Part shown: one piece after another, positions 1-9,522 of the stretch | Layout: every line of letters begins with the position of its first letter | How positions within the stretch are numbered: the first letter of the stretch is position 1 | Origin: Rhizobium sp. ASV20 | Lineage (GTDB): Bacteria > Pseudomonadota > Alphaproteobacteria > Rhizobiales > Rhizobiaceae | NCBI RefSeq assembly: GCF_016429015.1 | Contig: NZ_JAELTU010000026.1 | Span: 1 to 64,000, forward strand | Length of the DNA: 64,000 bases | Direction of reading: 5' to 3' | Translations under genes and position numbers: made by a program | The notes under the pieces: generated by a model | Told to the model about the DNA's origin: nothing | The model's input: the letters and a program-made list of their open reading frames with translations, nothing else | The model's database searches: none

Positions 1-86
1 TTTAAAAGTCCCATGTGGATCACTCCGTTGCCCCCGTCGCTCTCCGCGTTGGGGGAAGGTTCACATGGCTCAATTCTCAATGGAAA

Positions 87-455
87 TTATGCGCCTAACC
101 GGCTCAGTTCTGCGTGGAAACCAACAGCGAGAGTATCGATTGTCCCGGAATCCACGCCGAAGCACATGTCACCGAGTCCCTGCCTCGGTTTGAGGGTCCA
201 GTTCAGACCCTCATCTTTGGCGGGAAATCCACGCCAAATCCAGACTACGCCGTCATACCAATCGATAGCCGAACGCGCCGGCGGGTTATCTTTGTGCCTC
301 TCCCGCCACGGGCTAAAGAGCGCGCCCGGGATCGCTGGCAAGAGCATGAGCGGGATGAAGATGAAGACGTCAGAATAGAAGTAGAGCCCGAGGGAGGTCA
401 AACCCACAAGAGCCAGGCGATAGAAGGCTAGATTTCGTTGAATGAGATTCTGCAT
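87..455 (-). CDS. small hypothetical membrane protein
   Basis: A 122-residue reading frame. Its first 50 residues hold two closely spaced hydrophobic stretches (about residues 9-28 and 30-48), likely a membrane hairpin. A polar tail follows with a WYDGVVWIWRGF stretch. I do not recognise the family. No clear ribosome binding site precedes the ATG. The opposite strand is also open over most of the stretch, but that translation is low-complexity and charged, so the minus-strand reading is preferred. No neighbour suggests a function. Confidence 0.45.
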   Translation of the reverse strand: MQNLIQRNLAFYRLALVGLTSLGLYFYSDVFIFIPLMLLPAIPGALFSPWRERHKDNPPARSAIDWYDGVVWIWRGFPAKDEGLNWTLKPRQGLGDMCFGVDSGTIDTLAVGFHAELSRLGA

Positions 456-554
456 TTGATTGATATGACGACGTTTAAGTTAGCCGCCTGTTCTTGGGCT
501 TCCGGTCGCATTTGAGGCGCTGGAATCCGAGATCGACAGTTGGAATATAGAGAC

Positions 555-598
555 GCGTCCGACAGCATAGTTCGAGGCAACTGTCGGACGCTATGCTG
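555..598. repeat. compound palindrome with two mutually exclusive stems
   Basis: GCGTCCGACAG at 555-565 pairs perfectly with CTGTCGGACGC at 581-591. CAGCATAG at 563-570 pairs perfectly with CTATGCTG at 591-598. The two stems share bases, so only one can form at a time. A third inverted repeat (CGGTAGA 622-628 with TCTACCG 641-647) lies just downstream. The rest of the 456-757 gap shows nothing else. It could be a terminator, a protein-binding site or a plasmid maintenance site; the sequence does not decide. Confidence 0.5.
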
Positions 599-757
599 CC
601 CGGCCCGGGGTGGCGTCGAGCCGGTAGAATGAACCTATCATCTACCGCAGGTTTAGTTTAGCTACCTGAACGGGCGGGAATCATGTGGTGAAGTCCCTCA
701 TAGGTTATTCACTTCGCCATCCTTGGTCTCCTTTGTCTCATGGTCACTTCCACTGCT

Positions 758-1126
758 TCAGGAAGAATTTGCGGCCTTTGGCACCTTAATCAACTTCACG
801 GCTTGCTCCGTACTTTCGTCGTACGGTGCAACTGGAAACTCAGTCTTCCATACGAACCGGCCCAAATCGGAGACTGAGATGTTTGGATATCCAAGTTCGT
901 TGAGTCGGATAGCCAGTAGGAAGTAATCGAGTCCAATCATCACCCGGGTTGTATCACCCACATGGCGCAACAGGGCGAGCATCGCAGCGTAAGAATTGAA
1001 ACCGAACGAGGCGGCCAGTGCTTCATCTGCATGGGATGAGCCAATGTATGGATGTTTTTCGCGCAGCGACTTCTTTAGTGCGGCGATGTTTGACGATGAA
1101 AATCGGAGGGTGCGTAGAAAGGTCAT
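758..1126 (-). CDS. conserved-looking hypothetical protein
   Basis: A 122-residue soluble protein with no signal peptide or membrane segment. The N-terminal half (LKKSLREKHPYIGSSHADEALA, then ASFGFNSYAAMLALL) resembles the small helical domain seen in rhizobial plasmid proteins that learn by name only as hypothetical. The C-terminal half has a YPNISVSDLGRFVW segment. The protein-like composition supports a real gene. I cannot assign a function. It stands alone, about 600 bp from imuA and on the other strand. Confidence 0.55.
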   Translation of the reverse strand: MTFLRTLRFSSSNIAALKKSLREKHPYIGSSHADEALAASFGFNSYAAMLALLRHVGDTTRVMIGLDYFLLAIRLNELGYPNISVSDLGRFVWKTEFPVAPYDESTEQAVKLIKVPKAANSS

Positions 1127-1655
1127 GAGACGATCCGTCGTTCTCAGTCGAAGTCTGCCGATTACGCTTCGACCTTGTTGATCACGGTCGTCATCAAATT
1201 TCGAAATTCACCCTTCAACCCGGCAGCAGGTTAGGCGAGGCACCCGATCGCTGAACGTTATCCGTCTGCGATCATCTTATCAAGCTGATCGGTTGCGAAT
1301 GGCCTGCGATACGCTCAGCACTATCCATGAATGGTGCTGGGAGGGCGGGAGCAACCCTTTTGCTCCTCTCAGAGCTCCAGCTTTTCCCCTCGCCAAGTCT
1401 TACCTCCCAACTTGGCTGAGAGCAGCCCGTTACTAGCAATACTCCAATCCGCTTTGCAAATTGGAGCTAGTTCGCCGGTTGTTTCAGGGTATCTCCAATG
1501 AATCGCAAAACAGAACCTAGAGGGAAAGATATTTCCACAACAATGCTTGGTTGTTGCTCCCTTCTACCATTTTGATTCATCTTGGAAATTTAAACTCCAC
1601 TAAAATTAAGGGAATAAATTCCTGTTTTGGCCATCTTGACTTGATTTGCATTTAG
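1127..1655. other. intergenic region with two 25-bp interrupted palindromes
   Basis: No gene is seen. Two palindromes of the same design lie 50 bp apart: GCCAAGT 1392-1398 with ACTTGGC 1410-1416, and CTCCAAT 1442-1448 with ATTGGAG 1460-1466. Each has 7-bp perfect arms and an 11-nt spacer. That geometry fits dimeric regulators better than a terminator, since no T-run follows. The region lies upstream of the imuA operon and of the gene ending at 1126. Confidence 0.4.
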
Positions 1656-1670
1656 GAACAAAACGGGAAC
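1656..1670. promoter_or_regulatory. LexA (SOS) box of the imu operon
   Basis: GAAC-AAAACGG-GAAC is an exact match to the alphaproteobacterial SOS box (GTTC-N7-GTTC, read here on its complement). It lies 65 bp before the imuA start. LexA would repress the three-gene cassette until DNA damage triggers its cleavage. Known family behaviour: imuA-imuB-dnaE2 cassettes are LexA-controlled in many alphaproteobacteria. Confidence 0.85.
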
Positions 1671-1734
1671 ATATTTCATAAGTGACGGCGTCAAGTCGTG
1701 TTTTCAACCACGAACCGAAAGGATTCAGTGCATA

Positions 1735-2487
1735 ATGGCGGTTGCTCTTGAGCACGTCATATCGGAGCTTCGTACCCGCATTGCGGCGCTGGAGCAAAGT
1801 GTTGCTCGCAAGGCAGGCCATTTGCCGTTCGGGGTTTCCGAGATCGACGCCGTTCTGCCCGGCGGTGGGCTGGCCTATGGGGCGTTGCACGAGTTTGCCG
1901 GAGGCGGAACAGGTGTCGTCGACGGCGCAGCCGCAGCTCTGCTCGTGGCGGGGATTGCGGCTAGGACCAAGGGAAAGATCGTCTGGTGCCTGACGCGGCC
2001 GGACCTCTTTTTCCCGGCTTTGGCGCAAGCGGGACTTCACCCGGATCGGGTTATCTTCGTCGAAGCCGACAAGGAAGAGGACGTCCTCGCATCCATGGAG
2101 GAAGCCTTGGCTTTTGGCGGCCTCGGAGCTGTCGTTGGTGAAATCGTCCGATTGCCGATGGTTGCCTCCCGACGTCTACAGCTGGCGGCCGAAAAAACCG
2201 GAACGATGGGTCTCATCGTCCGACGATGGAGGAGGCAGACGGAAGCGTCAGATTTCGGGCAGCCGACGGCCTCGACGACACGCTGGAGAGTGAGTTTGCT
2301 GCCGTCCGAAGAACTTCCTGTTCCAGGCGTCGGCCGAGCCAGGTGGTTCCTGGAACTGATGAGAGTGAAAGCAGGCGAATGCGCCGAGTTTATCGTTGGA
2401 GCGTGTGATGCCTCGGGTCGTATCGATATGTCTACCGGACCTTCCGACCGACAGGATCAGGCGGGCAGATCCCGCCATTTCGCCTGA
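1735..2487 (+). CDS. imuA: ImuA, RecA/SulA-like mutagenesis protein
   Basis: A 250-residue protein and first gene of the damage-inducible translesion cassette. The HLPFGVSEIDAVLPGGGLAYGALHEF segment (about residues 29-54) is the typical ImuA start of a degenerate RecA-like fold. The usual Walker A lysine is not evident at GGGTGVVDG. Known role: ImuA works with ImuB and DnaE2 in error-prone bypass and recruits the mutasome. The C-terminus overlaps imuB by about 80 nt in another frame, so translation is probably coupled. A purine-rich AAAGGA lies 11-12 nt before the ATG. Confidence 0.9.
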   Translation: MAVALEHVISELRTRIAALEQSVARKAGHLPFGVSEIDAVLPGGGLAYGALHEFAGGGTGVVDGAAAALLVAGIAARTKGKIVWCLTRPDLFFPALAQAGLHPDRVIFVEADKEEDVLASMEEALAFGGLGAVVGEIVRLPMVASRRLQLAAEKTGTMGLIVRRWRRQTEASDFGQPTASTTRWRVSLLPSEELPVPGVGRARWFLELMRVKAGECAEFIVGACDASGRIDMSTGPSDRQDQAGRSRHFA

Positions 2488-3919
2488 ACAGCCGGTTGTT
2501 GTCATTGCCAGAAGCGGCTCCAAGCGCTGGGTGTCTGCGACAGATGCTGCGGCGAAGAAAGTGGGCGTGCGGGTCGGCATGAAAGCCGCCGAGGCGCAGG
2601 CGCTGTTCAGCGGCCTTCTCATGATCGACGCCGATCTCTCCGCTGACATGGAAGCCCTCGAACGGATCACGCTTTGGGCGCTCACGCAATATTCTCCGAT
2701 CGTTGCCATGGATGGGACCGACGGGATCGTCATGGACACGGAAGGTGCCGATCATTTGCAGGGCGGCGAGCTGCCGATGCTGACCGGGATCGCTAATCGG
2801 TTCCGGGCGAGGGGGCTGGCGACGCATGTGGCGATCGCGGACACATGGGGCGCTGCCCATGCCTGCGCACGTGCCATCAGCCGGGAAACCGTCATCATAC
2901 CACCTGGTGAGACCGCTCGCGCCGTCGAGCACCTGCCTATCTCCCGCCTTCGATTGCCGGATAAAATCGTCGGTGATTTACGAACGCTGGGTTTCAGAAC
3001 CATCGGCGAGCTGTCAGCGACACCTCGTGCACCCCTAACACTCCGTTTTGGCCCGGAGATCGGCAGGCGACTCGATCAGATGTTTGGTCGTGTGCGGGAG
3101 CCCATCGATCCCATTCGGACACCCGAACTGGTTGAAGTCAGCCGCTCCTTCGCCGAGCCCATCGGTGCGGCGGAAACCATCAACAAATATGTCGGACGCC
3201 TGATCGCACAGCTTGTTGCCGAGTTGCAGCGCAAGGGGCTCGGTGTCCGGCGAACCGATCTCATTGTCGAGAAGGTCGACGGCGTCAGGCAGGCCATACG
3301 GGCGGGAACCGCCAAGCCAGCCCGCGATATCGCTTGGCTCACCAAGCTTTTCCGTGATCGCACGGAACAAATCGAACCCGGTTTCGGCATAGAGAAGCTG
3401 ACGCTTGTCGCTGTCATGACCGAACCGCTTGGCGACGAGCAACGGGCGTCCTCCTTGGTCGATGATAACGACCAGGATATCACGCCCTTGATCGACACCT
3501 TCGGCAACCGTGGGCAACGTGTGTACCGGGTCGCTCCCGTCGCGTCAGACGTTCCCGAGCGCAGCGTTCGGAGAATTTCGGCGGCTTCTGAGGAGGTTGC
3601 CGAGGCTTGGGTGCATCATTGGCCGAGACCTGTTCGTCTGTTGTCGTACCCCGACCGCATCGAAGCCATCGCGCTTTTGCCAGACCATCCGCCAGCCAGC
3701 ATCACCTGGCGCGGCAAGCGACGGAGAGTAAGGCGTGCCGACGGCCCGGAACGAATATTCGGAGAATGGTGGAAGAGGGATGCCGAGCTTGCGGCGGTAC
3801 GCGACTATTTCGTGATCGAGGACGAGACCGGTGAGCGCTTCTGGATCTATCGCAGCGGTGACGGTGTCGATCCTGACACGGGATCGCATCTGTGGTTCCT
3901 GCATGGGATCTTCGCATGA
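2408..3919 (+). CDS. imuB: ImuB, inactive Y-family polymerase homologue
   Basis: A 503-residue Y-family-like protein. In known systems ImuB lacks the catalytic carboxylates, binds the beta clamp and brings DnaE2 to lesions. The N-terminus ([16 protein letters not shown]) aligns with the palm, where an active DinB has the DxD acids; here the spacing is PDLPTDR. I chose the ATG at 2408 because GGAG lies 6 nt upstream, rather than the TTG at 2396. The gene starts inside imuA and its stop overlaps the dnaE2 start as ATGA, typical of a tightly coupled operon. Confidence 0.9.
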   Translation: MPRVVSICLPDLPTDRIRRADPAISPEQPVVVIARSGSKRWVSATDAAAKKVGVRVGMKAAEAQALFSGLLMIDADLSADMEALERITLWALTQYSPIVAMDGTDGIVMDTEGADHLQGGELPMLTGIANRFRARGLATHVAIADTWGAAHACARAISRETVIIPPGETARAVEHLPISRLRLPDKIVGDLRTLGFRTIGELSATPRAPLTLRFGPEIGRRLDQMFGRVREPIDPIRTPELVEVSRSFAEPIGAAETINKYVGRLIAQLVAELQRKGLGVRRTDLIVEKVDGVRQAIRAGTAKPARDIAWLTKLFRDRTEQIEPGFGIEKLTLVAVMTEPLGDEQRASSLVDDNDQDITPLIDTFGNRGQRVYRVAPVASDVPERSVRRISAASEEVAEAWVHHWPRPVRLLSYPDRIEAIALLPDHPPASITWRGKRRRVRRADGPERIFGEWWKRDAELAAVRDYFVIEDETGERFWIYRSGDGVDPDTGSHLWFLHGIFA

Positions 3920-6900
3920 GATACGCAGAGCTGCAGGTCACCACCCATTTCTCCTTTTTGCGTGGCGCATCCTCTGCCGACGAGTTGTTTGTCACTGCGA
4001 AGGCGCTTGGGATCGAGGCACTCGGCATCGTTGATCGCAACAGCCTTGCCGGGATCGTTCGAGCCCTGGAGGCATCCCGGGCTACGGGGCTTCGTCTGGT
4101 CGTCGGTTGCCGGCTTGATTTGGCGGACGGCATGTCGATCCTGGTCTATCCGACGGATCGGGCAGCCTATTCGCGCCTGACGCGGCTGCTGACGCTCGGT
4201 AAAGCCAGGGGCGGCAAAGGACAGTCCGTCCTCCACATTGAAGACGTCGCTCTCTATGGCGAAGGCCTGATCGGCATTCTTGTGCCTGATCTGGCCGACG
4301 AGACCTGTGCCGTCCAGCTCCGGAAACTCGGTGAGATCTTCGGTGATAGTGCCTATCTGTCGCTCTGTCTACGTCGACGGCCGAACGATCAGATGAGGCT
4401 CTATGAGCTGTCCAATCTTGCGGCCCGGTTTTCGGTGAAGACCGTGGTGACCAACGATGTTTTGTTTCATGCGCCCAGCCGCCGACAACTTCAGGATGTC
4501 GTTACCTGCATCCGCAACAACACGGTCATCGATGACATTGGCTTTGAACGCGAAAGGCATGCCGACCGATTTCTGAAGCCTCCGGACGAGATGGAGCGTC
4601 TGTTTCCACGTTACCCCGAGGCGCTTCGGCGGACGATGGAGATCGTCGAACGCTGCAAGTTCTCGCTGGAGGAGTTGACCTATCAGTATCCGGAGGAGGC
4701 GATCGTGCCGGGCAAGACGGCCCAGGAATCCCTTGAGCATTATGTCCGCGAATGTATCCCAGACAGATACCCCGAAGGGCTGCCACAGTCAGTGCTCAAG
4801 GTGATCCGGCACGAACTCGATCTCATCCGCACCATGAAATACGCGCCGTACTTCCTGACGGTGTTTTCGATTGTGCGTTATGCCCGCAGTCAGGGCATTC
4901 TCTGTCAGGGGCGGGGCTCCGCCGCCAACTCCGCCGTTTGCTATATCCTCGGCATCACCTCCATCGATCCCGAGACCAACAACCTTCTGTTCGAGCGCTT
5001 CGTCTCTCAGGAACGGGACGAACCACCTGACATCGACGTCGACTTCGAGCATGAACGGCGTGAGGAGGTCATTCAATGGATCTACAAGACCTATGGCCAC
5101 GACAAGGCGGCTCTGTGCGCTACGGTCACCCGCTACCGTGCCAAAGGAGCGATCCGCGACGTCGGCAAGGCACTTGGGCTCCCCGAGGATGTCATCAAGG
5201 CCTTGTCGTCGGGCATGTGGTCCTGGTCGGACGAGATCAGCGAGAAGAATGTCCGAGAGTTGAACCTCAATCCGGATGACCGCCGTCTGGCCCTGACGCT
5301 CAAACTCGCCCAGCAGTTGATGGGGGCTCCAAGGCATCTCGGCCAGCACCCCGGCGGCTTCGTCCTCACCCATGAGCGTCTCGATGATCTCGTGCCCATC
5401 GAGCCCGCCACGATGAAGGATCGTCAGGTCATCGAATGGGACAAGGACGATGTCGAAGCGCTGAAGATGATGAAAGTCGACGTGCTGGCGCTCGGCATGC
5501 TGACCTGCATGTCGAAGGCCTTCGCATTCATTCGGGACCATAAGAACGACGATCTCAATCTTGCCTCGATACCCCAAGAGGATCCCGCAACCTACGCGAT
5601 GATCCGCAAGGCCGACACCCTTGGCACGTTCCAGATAGAATCCCGTGCCCAGATGTCGATGCTGCCGAGGATGAAGCCTCGGACCTTCTACGATCTCGTC
5701 ATCCAGGTTGCCATCGTCCGCCCCGGTCCAATCCAAGGTGATATGGTGCATCCTTATCTTCGCAGGCGGGAGGGCAAGGAGAGGGTCGAATATCCTACAC
5801 CTGAACTTGAGGCAGTGCTCGGCAAGACGCTCGGGGTGCCGCTCTTCCAGGAAAGCGCGATGAAGGTGGCGATGGTTTGTGCCGGATTTACCGGTGGCGA
5901 GGCCGACCAGCTCCGCAAGTCGATGGCGACCTTCAAGTTCACTGGCGGGGTGTCGAAGTTCAAGGACAAGCTTGTCTCCGGAATGGTCAGAAACGGCTAC
6001 ACATCGGAGTTCGCCGAGAAGACGTTCTCACAGCTCGAAGGATTTGGTTCCTACGGTTTCCCGGAGAGTCACGCGGCTTCCTTCGCCCTCATCGCCTATG
6101 CCTCATCCTTTGTGAAATGGCATCATCCCGACGCCTTCTGCGCTGCCTTGTTGAACTCGCAGCCAATGGGTTTCTATGCGCCTGCCCAGATCGTCCAGGA
6201 TGCGAGGCGACATGGCGTCGAAGTCCGTCCCGTCTGCATCAACCGGTCCCGGTGGGATTGCACACTCGAACCTGTTGATGGGAGCGTTCGTCATGCCGTT
6301 CGTCTCGGCATGCGCATGGTTCGAGGCCTGCCAGAAGCCGACGTTGCGCGGATCACGGCCGCCCGCATGGATCTGCCGTTCGAGAGCGTTGACGACATGT
6401 GGCGGCGGTCAGGCGTGCCCGCCGCGTCCCTGGTCGAGCTTGCAGAGGCCGACGCATTCCTGCCGTCGCTGAAGCTTCAACGACGCGATGCGCTCTGGGC
6501 GATCAAGGCGCTACGGGATGAACCGTTACCGCTGTTTGCTGCTGCGTCCGAACGGGAGGCGCGTGCGATTGCCGAACAACAGGAGCCGGACGTCGTTCTC
6601 CGGCAGATGACGGAGGGCCACAATGTCGTTGAGGATTATGGACACACAGGCCTGACGCTTCGGGAGCATCCGATTGCTTTCCTGCGCCGGGATTTGACCG
6701 AACGGAATATCGTCACCTGCCAGGACGCCATGGGTGCCCGTGATGGGCGATGGCTGATGGCGGCTGGCCTCGTTCTCGTACGACAGCGCCCCGGTAGCGC
6801 CAAAGGCGTCATGTTCCTGACGATCGAGGACGAGACGGGGCCAGCAAACATCGTCGTTTGGCCGACGCTGTTCGAACGCCGTCGTCGCGTGCTTCTCGGA

Positions 6901-7173
6901 TCATCGATGATGGCAATCAATGGGCGTATCCAGCGGGAAGGGGAGGTCGTGCATCTGGTCGCGCAGCAGCTATTCGATCTCTCCGGAGACTTGTCGGGTC
7001 TCGCCGATCGCGACCAATCGTTCACACTGCCCTTTACCCGGGCGGACCATTTTACCCATGGAGGCGGACCCGATCCGCGCGAGACCCCGAAACGTACCGT
7101 CAAGCCCAGGGATATCTATGTGCCGGATTTGCATATCGATACGCTCAAGGTGAAAAGTCGGAATTTTCATTGA
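3916..7173 (+). CDS. dnaE2: DnaE2, error-prone DNA polymerase III alpha-like subunit
   Basis: A 1085-residue C-family polymerase, the normal length for DnaE2. An N-terminal PHP domain starts at [15 protein letters not shown]. The catalytic palm carries PDIDVDFE, and a C-terminal OB-fold segment reads [19 protein letters not shown]. Known role: it extends across DNA lesions together with ImuA and ImuB. The ATG at 3916 overlaps the imuB stop (ATGA). The gene is intact, but its last 51 bp recur twice downstream, so this 3' end marks an insertion hotspot. Confidence 0.93.
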   Translation: MRYAELQVTTHFSFLRGASSADELFVTAKALGIEALGIVDRNSLAGIVRALEASRATGLRLVVGCRLDLADGMSILVYPTDRAAYSRLTRLLTLGKARGGKGQSVLHIEDVALYGEGLIGILVPDLADETCAVQLRKLGEIFGDSAYLSLCLRRRPNDQMRLYELSNLAARFSVKTVVTNDVLFHAPSRRQLQDVVTCIRNNTVIDDIGFERERHADRFLKPPDEMERLFPRYPEALRRTMEIVERCKFSLEELTYQYPEEAIVPGKTAQESLEHYVRECIPDRYPEGLPQSVLKVIRHELDLIRTMKYAPYFLTVFSIVRYARSQGILCQGRGSAANSAVCYILGITSIDPETNNLLFERFVSQERDEPPDIDVDFEHERREEVIQWIYKTYGHDKAALCATVTRYRAKGAIRDVGKALGLPEDVIKALSSGMWSWSDEISEKNVRELNLNPDDRRLALTLKLAQQLMGAPRHLGQHPGGFVLTHERLDDLVPIEPATMKDRQVIEWDKDDVEALKMMKVDVLALGMLTCMSKAFAFIRDHKNDDLNLASIPQEDPATYAMIRKADTLGTFQIESRAQMSMLPRMKPRTFYDLVIQVAIVRPGPIQGDMVHPYLRRREGKERVEYPTPELEAVLGKTLGVPLFQESAMKVAMVCAGFTGGEADQLRKSMATFKFTGGVSKFKDKLVSGMVRNGYTSEFAEKTFSQLEGFGSYGFPESHAASFALIAYASSFVKWHHPDAFCAALLNSQPMGFYAPAQIVQDARRHGVEVRPVCINRSRWDCTLEPVDGSVRHAVRLGMRMVRGLPEADVARITAARMDLPFESVDDMWRRSGVPAASLVELAEADAFLPSLKLQRRDALWAIKALRDEPLPLFAAASEREARAIAEQQEPDVVLRQMTEGHNVVEDYGHTGLTLREHPIAFLRRDLTERNIVTCQDAMGARDGRWLMAAGLVLVRQRPGSAKGVMFLTIEDETGPANIVVWPTLFERRRRVLLGSSMMAINGRIQREGEVVHLVAQQLFDLSGDLSGLADRDQSFTLPFTRADHFTHGGGPDPRETPKRTVKPRDIYVPDLHIDTLKVKSRNFH
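7123..7173 (+). repeat. direct repeat copy A: dnaE2 3' end
   Basis: This is the 51-bp 3' end of the intact dnaE2, encoding [16 protein letters not shown] and the TGA stop. Near-identical copies lie at 12509-12559 (two differences) and 15358-15408 (about four). It marks the left border of the material inserted behind dnaE2. Confidence 0.85.
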
Positions 7174-7174
7174 G

Positions 7175-8368
7175 ATGCACGCGTTGTCAGTATCGGAGCA
7201 ATACTCCCCACTCTTGGTCGAGAGCCGGGGCGAAGTGCGGCTCAGCGCCGACATTCTCGACTACTATGCCAACAATGCCGAGCGAATGATGGCACCGGAA
7301 CCGATTGACACCCCGCAGGGTGAAGCTTTCATCGAAAGCGACGCCATTGGCGTCTTGCTCGGTGTTGAGCCGCGGAACTTCCCCTACTACCAGCTCGCCC
7401 GCTTCGCCGCACCGAACATCATGGCCGGCAATGTGGTCATGGTGAAACATGCCGAGTCCGTCCCGCAATGCGCTGTCGCCTTCGAGGAGCTCTTCGCGGC
7501 GGCAGGGGCTCCAGCCGGTATATACAGCAATGTATTCGCCTCCTTCATTCAGGTTGCTTCGTTAATCGAAGACCCACGGATCAGGGGCGTGGCGCTGACC
7601 GGCAGCGAACGCGCCGGCTCTGTAGTCGCGGCCGAGGCGGCTAAGCAATTGAAAAAATCGACCATGGAACTCGGCGGCAGCGATGCCTTCGTGATCCTTG
7701 AAGACGCTGACCCTGCCGAGACCTTGAAGTGGGCTCTTTGGGGCAAAATGAACAACACTGGTCAGTGCTGCGTCGCCGCAAAGCGATTCATCGTCGTCGA
7801 AAGCCGTTACGACGAGTTTGTCGAAGCATTCAACGCCGCCATGGCCGCGCTAAAAATGGGCGACCCGAGGGACCCCGAAACGACGCTCGCCCCTCTATCG
7901 TCCGAGAAAGCTGTCTTGAACCTTGCGGATCAAGTCAAGCGTGCGGTCGCAGCCGGTGCCACGTTGAGATTGGGTGGGAACCGGGCACAACGTCCGGGTT
8001 ACTTCTTCGAAGCCACGGTTCTGACCGAAGTCGCTCCGGGCAACCCTGCCTACTACGAGGAGCTGTTCGGGCCAGTAGCACTGATATTCCGCGTTAAGGA
8101 CGAGGCTGCCGCCATCGAACTGGCGAATGACTCGCCGTTCGGTCTTGGCGGATCTGTTTTTACGAATGACATCGCGAGAGGCAAACGGGTCGCGAGCCAG
8201 ATCGATACTGGCATGGTCTTCATCAACCATCCGACCTGGACCGCACCGGAACTCCCCTTTGGCGGCGTCAAGCACTCGGGCTATGGCCGCGAGCTCTCCG
8301 GCCTCGGCATCCAAGAGTTTCTGAACAAGAAGCTCGTCAGGGTGTCTACGCCTGATAGTCCCTACTAA
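7175..8368 (+). pseudogene. 5'-truncated NAD(P)-dependent aldehyde dehydrogenase
   Basis: The open frame codes for 397 residues of the succinate-semialdehyde dehydrogenase type, against 460 for the homologue at 37562-38944. Recognisable homology begins only near 7213 (SRGEVRLSADILDYYANNAE), matching residue ~79 of that homologue. About 80 N-terminal residues that help form the cofactor domain are therefore gone. The catalytic glutamate (ELGGSDAF) and cysteine (TGQCCVAAKRF) remain. The ATG at 7175 follows the dnaE2 stop by one base, so it may still be translated by readthrough of the operon. The break falls exactly at the dnaE2 junction, as expected from an insertion or recombination event. 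Confidence 0.75.
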
Positions 8369-8378
8369 GATCTGGTTC

Positions 8379-8418
8379 TTTGGCGGAAGGAAGCAACGTG
8401 TTGTTCCTTCCTGTCAAA
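8379..8418. terminator. hairpin after the aldehyde dehydrogenase remnant
   Basis: GGAAGGAA (8385-8392) pairs with TTCCTTCC (8404-8411). The stem is lengthened inward by CAAC/GTTG with one bulged G, and outward by CTTTG/CAAAG. It lies just past the stop of the plus-strand gene in a convergent intergenic region. Confidence 0.55.
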
Positions 8419-8445
8419 GGATCAGAACGACGCCAGGCATCGTCA

Positions 8446-8479
8446 CACCGCCGAGCGACACATGTTTCGCTCGGCGGTG
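8446..8479. terminator. strong 12-bp hairpin between convergent genes
   Basis: CACCGCCGAGCG (8446-8457) and CGCTCGGCGGTG (8468-8479) form a perfect GC-rich stem with a 10-nt loop. It stands 20 bp beyond the stop of the minus-strand LysR gene and likely serves it as terminator, though no long T-run is present. Confidence 0.6.
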
Positions 8480-8498
8480 GATATATGATGGGACAAGA

Positions 8499-9431
8499 TC
8501 AGTAACCAGATACCAGGCCTGTCACCTGAGATCGCATCCATCGATTGGCAGGATCATTGTCGCTCGCGACGGACCAAACCATCGATATTGGGCTCACCGT
8601 TAAATCCAGAGGAGTATCGACCGTCGCCAAGCCAAACAGGCCTGCGTATCGCTTGACGATCCTCGTCGGCAGGGTCGCGATCAAGGGTGCTTCCAGGACA
8701 GCGGTAAGCACAGTCAAGAATTCCGGCGCGGCCACCGATACGTCGAGCCGGACACCTATCCGCTTCAACGCATCATCAATGCAGCCTTCGATGGCATCCT
8801 TTTGCGAAACGAGCGCATGCTTCAGTCCAATATAGGTGCTGCGATCCAATTTTTGGGGAAGGTCAAGAAGGTTCGGGTTGTAGCAACACATCAGTGATTG
8901 CTCAAATAAAAGGCTCCGCCGATGCCTGTTGTTGCCGTCATCGTAACAGCCGACGCCAAGATCAATGGCGTTATCGTCGAGAAGCTTGTGAACCAGCTGC
9001 GGATCGGCTGAGCGGGCAAGCACCCTGATGCCGGGGGCCGTCTCGTTTAACATCGCGGCAAGACGCGGCACGAGCAGCACTTCCAGTTCGCTGGAAAAAC
9101 CGATGCGGAAGATTTGCTCTGCTCGATCGGGTTCGAAGGTCGTGGGAGTTACGATTGCCTTCTGTGTGCGGCTGAGTATCTGCTCCACGGCTCCGGCAAA
9201 ATGCAGTGCTCGATGCGTCGGCTGCATGACCTGGCCGACGCGGACGAATAGCTCGTCCTGCAGCAGTGTCCGAAGAGTCGCGAGATTGTGGCTCATGGCA
9301 GGTTGCTGGATCTTCAGCCGAACGGCAGCCTTCGTCACGCTCCGCTCCTTCATGAGCGCATCGAAGGCGACAAGCAGGTTGAGGTCGAAAGACCATAAAT
9401 TGAAATGATCGATGGAGACAATTTCATTCAT
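8499..9431 (-). CDS. LysR-family transcriptional regulator
   Basis: A 310-residue protein with an N-terminal winged helix-turn-helix (FDLNLLVAFDALMKERSVTKAAVRL, QQPAMSHNLATLRTLL, about residues 15-75) and a C-terminal effector-binding domain with EQIFRIGFSSELEVLLVPRL. This N-terminus resembles the NodD/SyrM branch of the family. It is divergent from the metallo-hydrolase gene across 91 bp, the usual arrangement when a LysR protein controls its neighbour and itself. No good ribosome binding site precedes the ATG. The inducer is unknown; a lactone or ester handled by the neighbouring hydrolases is a guess. Confidence 0.85.
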   Translation of the reverse strand: MNEIVSIDHFNLWSFDLNLLVAFDALMKERSVTKAAVRLKIQQPAMSHNLATLRTLLQDELFVRVGQVMQPTHRALHFAGAVEQILSRTQKAIVTPTTFEPDRAEQIFRIGFSSELEVLLVPRLAAMLNETAPGIRVLARSADPQLVHKLLDDNAIDLGVGCYDDGNNRHRRSLLFEQSLMCCYNPNLLDLPQKLDRSTYIGLKHALVSQKDAIEGCIDDALKRIGVRLDVSVAAPEFLTVLTAVLEAPLIATLPTRIVKRYAGLFGLATVDTPLDLTVSPISMVWSVASDNDPANRWMRSQVTGLVSGY

Positions 9432-9461
9432 CGATTTGATCGTTACATGAATCGCGCCTAT

Positions 9462-9480
9462 TGTCCATAACCACCGGACA
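9462..9480. promoter_or_regulatory. candidate LysR operator
   Basis: TGTCC (9462-9466) and GGACA (9476-9480) form an inverted repeat with a 9-nt spacer, fitting the T-N11-A style of LysR sites. It lies in the 91-bp divergent gap between the regulator and the hydrolase operon. Confidence 0.45.
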
Positions 9481-9522
9481 GCGCTGCCCGCGGTTTCAGT
9501 TCAATTCAAAAGAGGACGTTCC

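Noticed and set aside
114..431. 105-residue plus-strand ORF opposite the first hypothetical gene
   Set aside because: Its charged, low-complexity translation looks like the shadow of the minus-strand membrane protein.
622..647. GGTAG and TCTACC arms suggesting another regulon site
   Set aside because: The spacing is far too long and the TTTCC core is missing. It is an unrelated inverted repeat.
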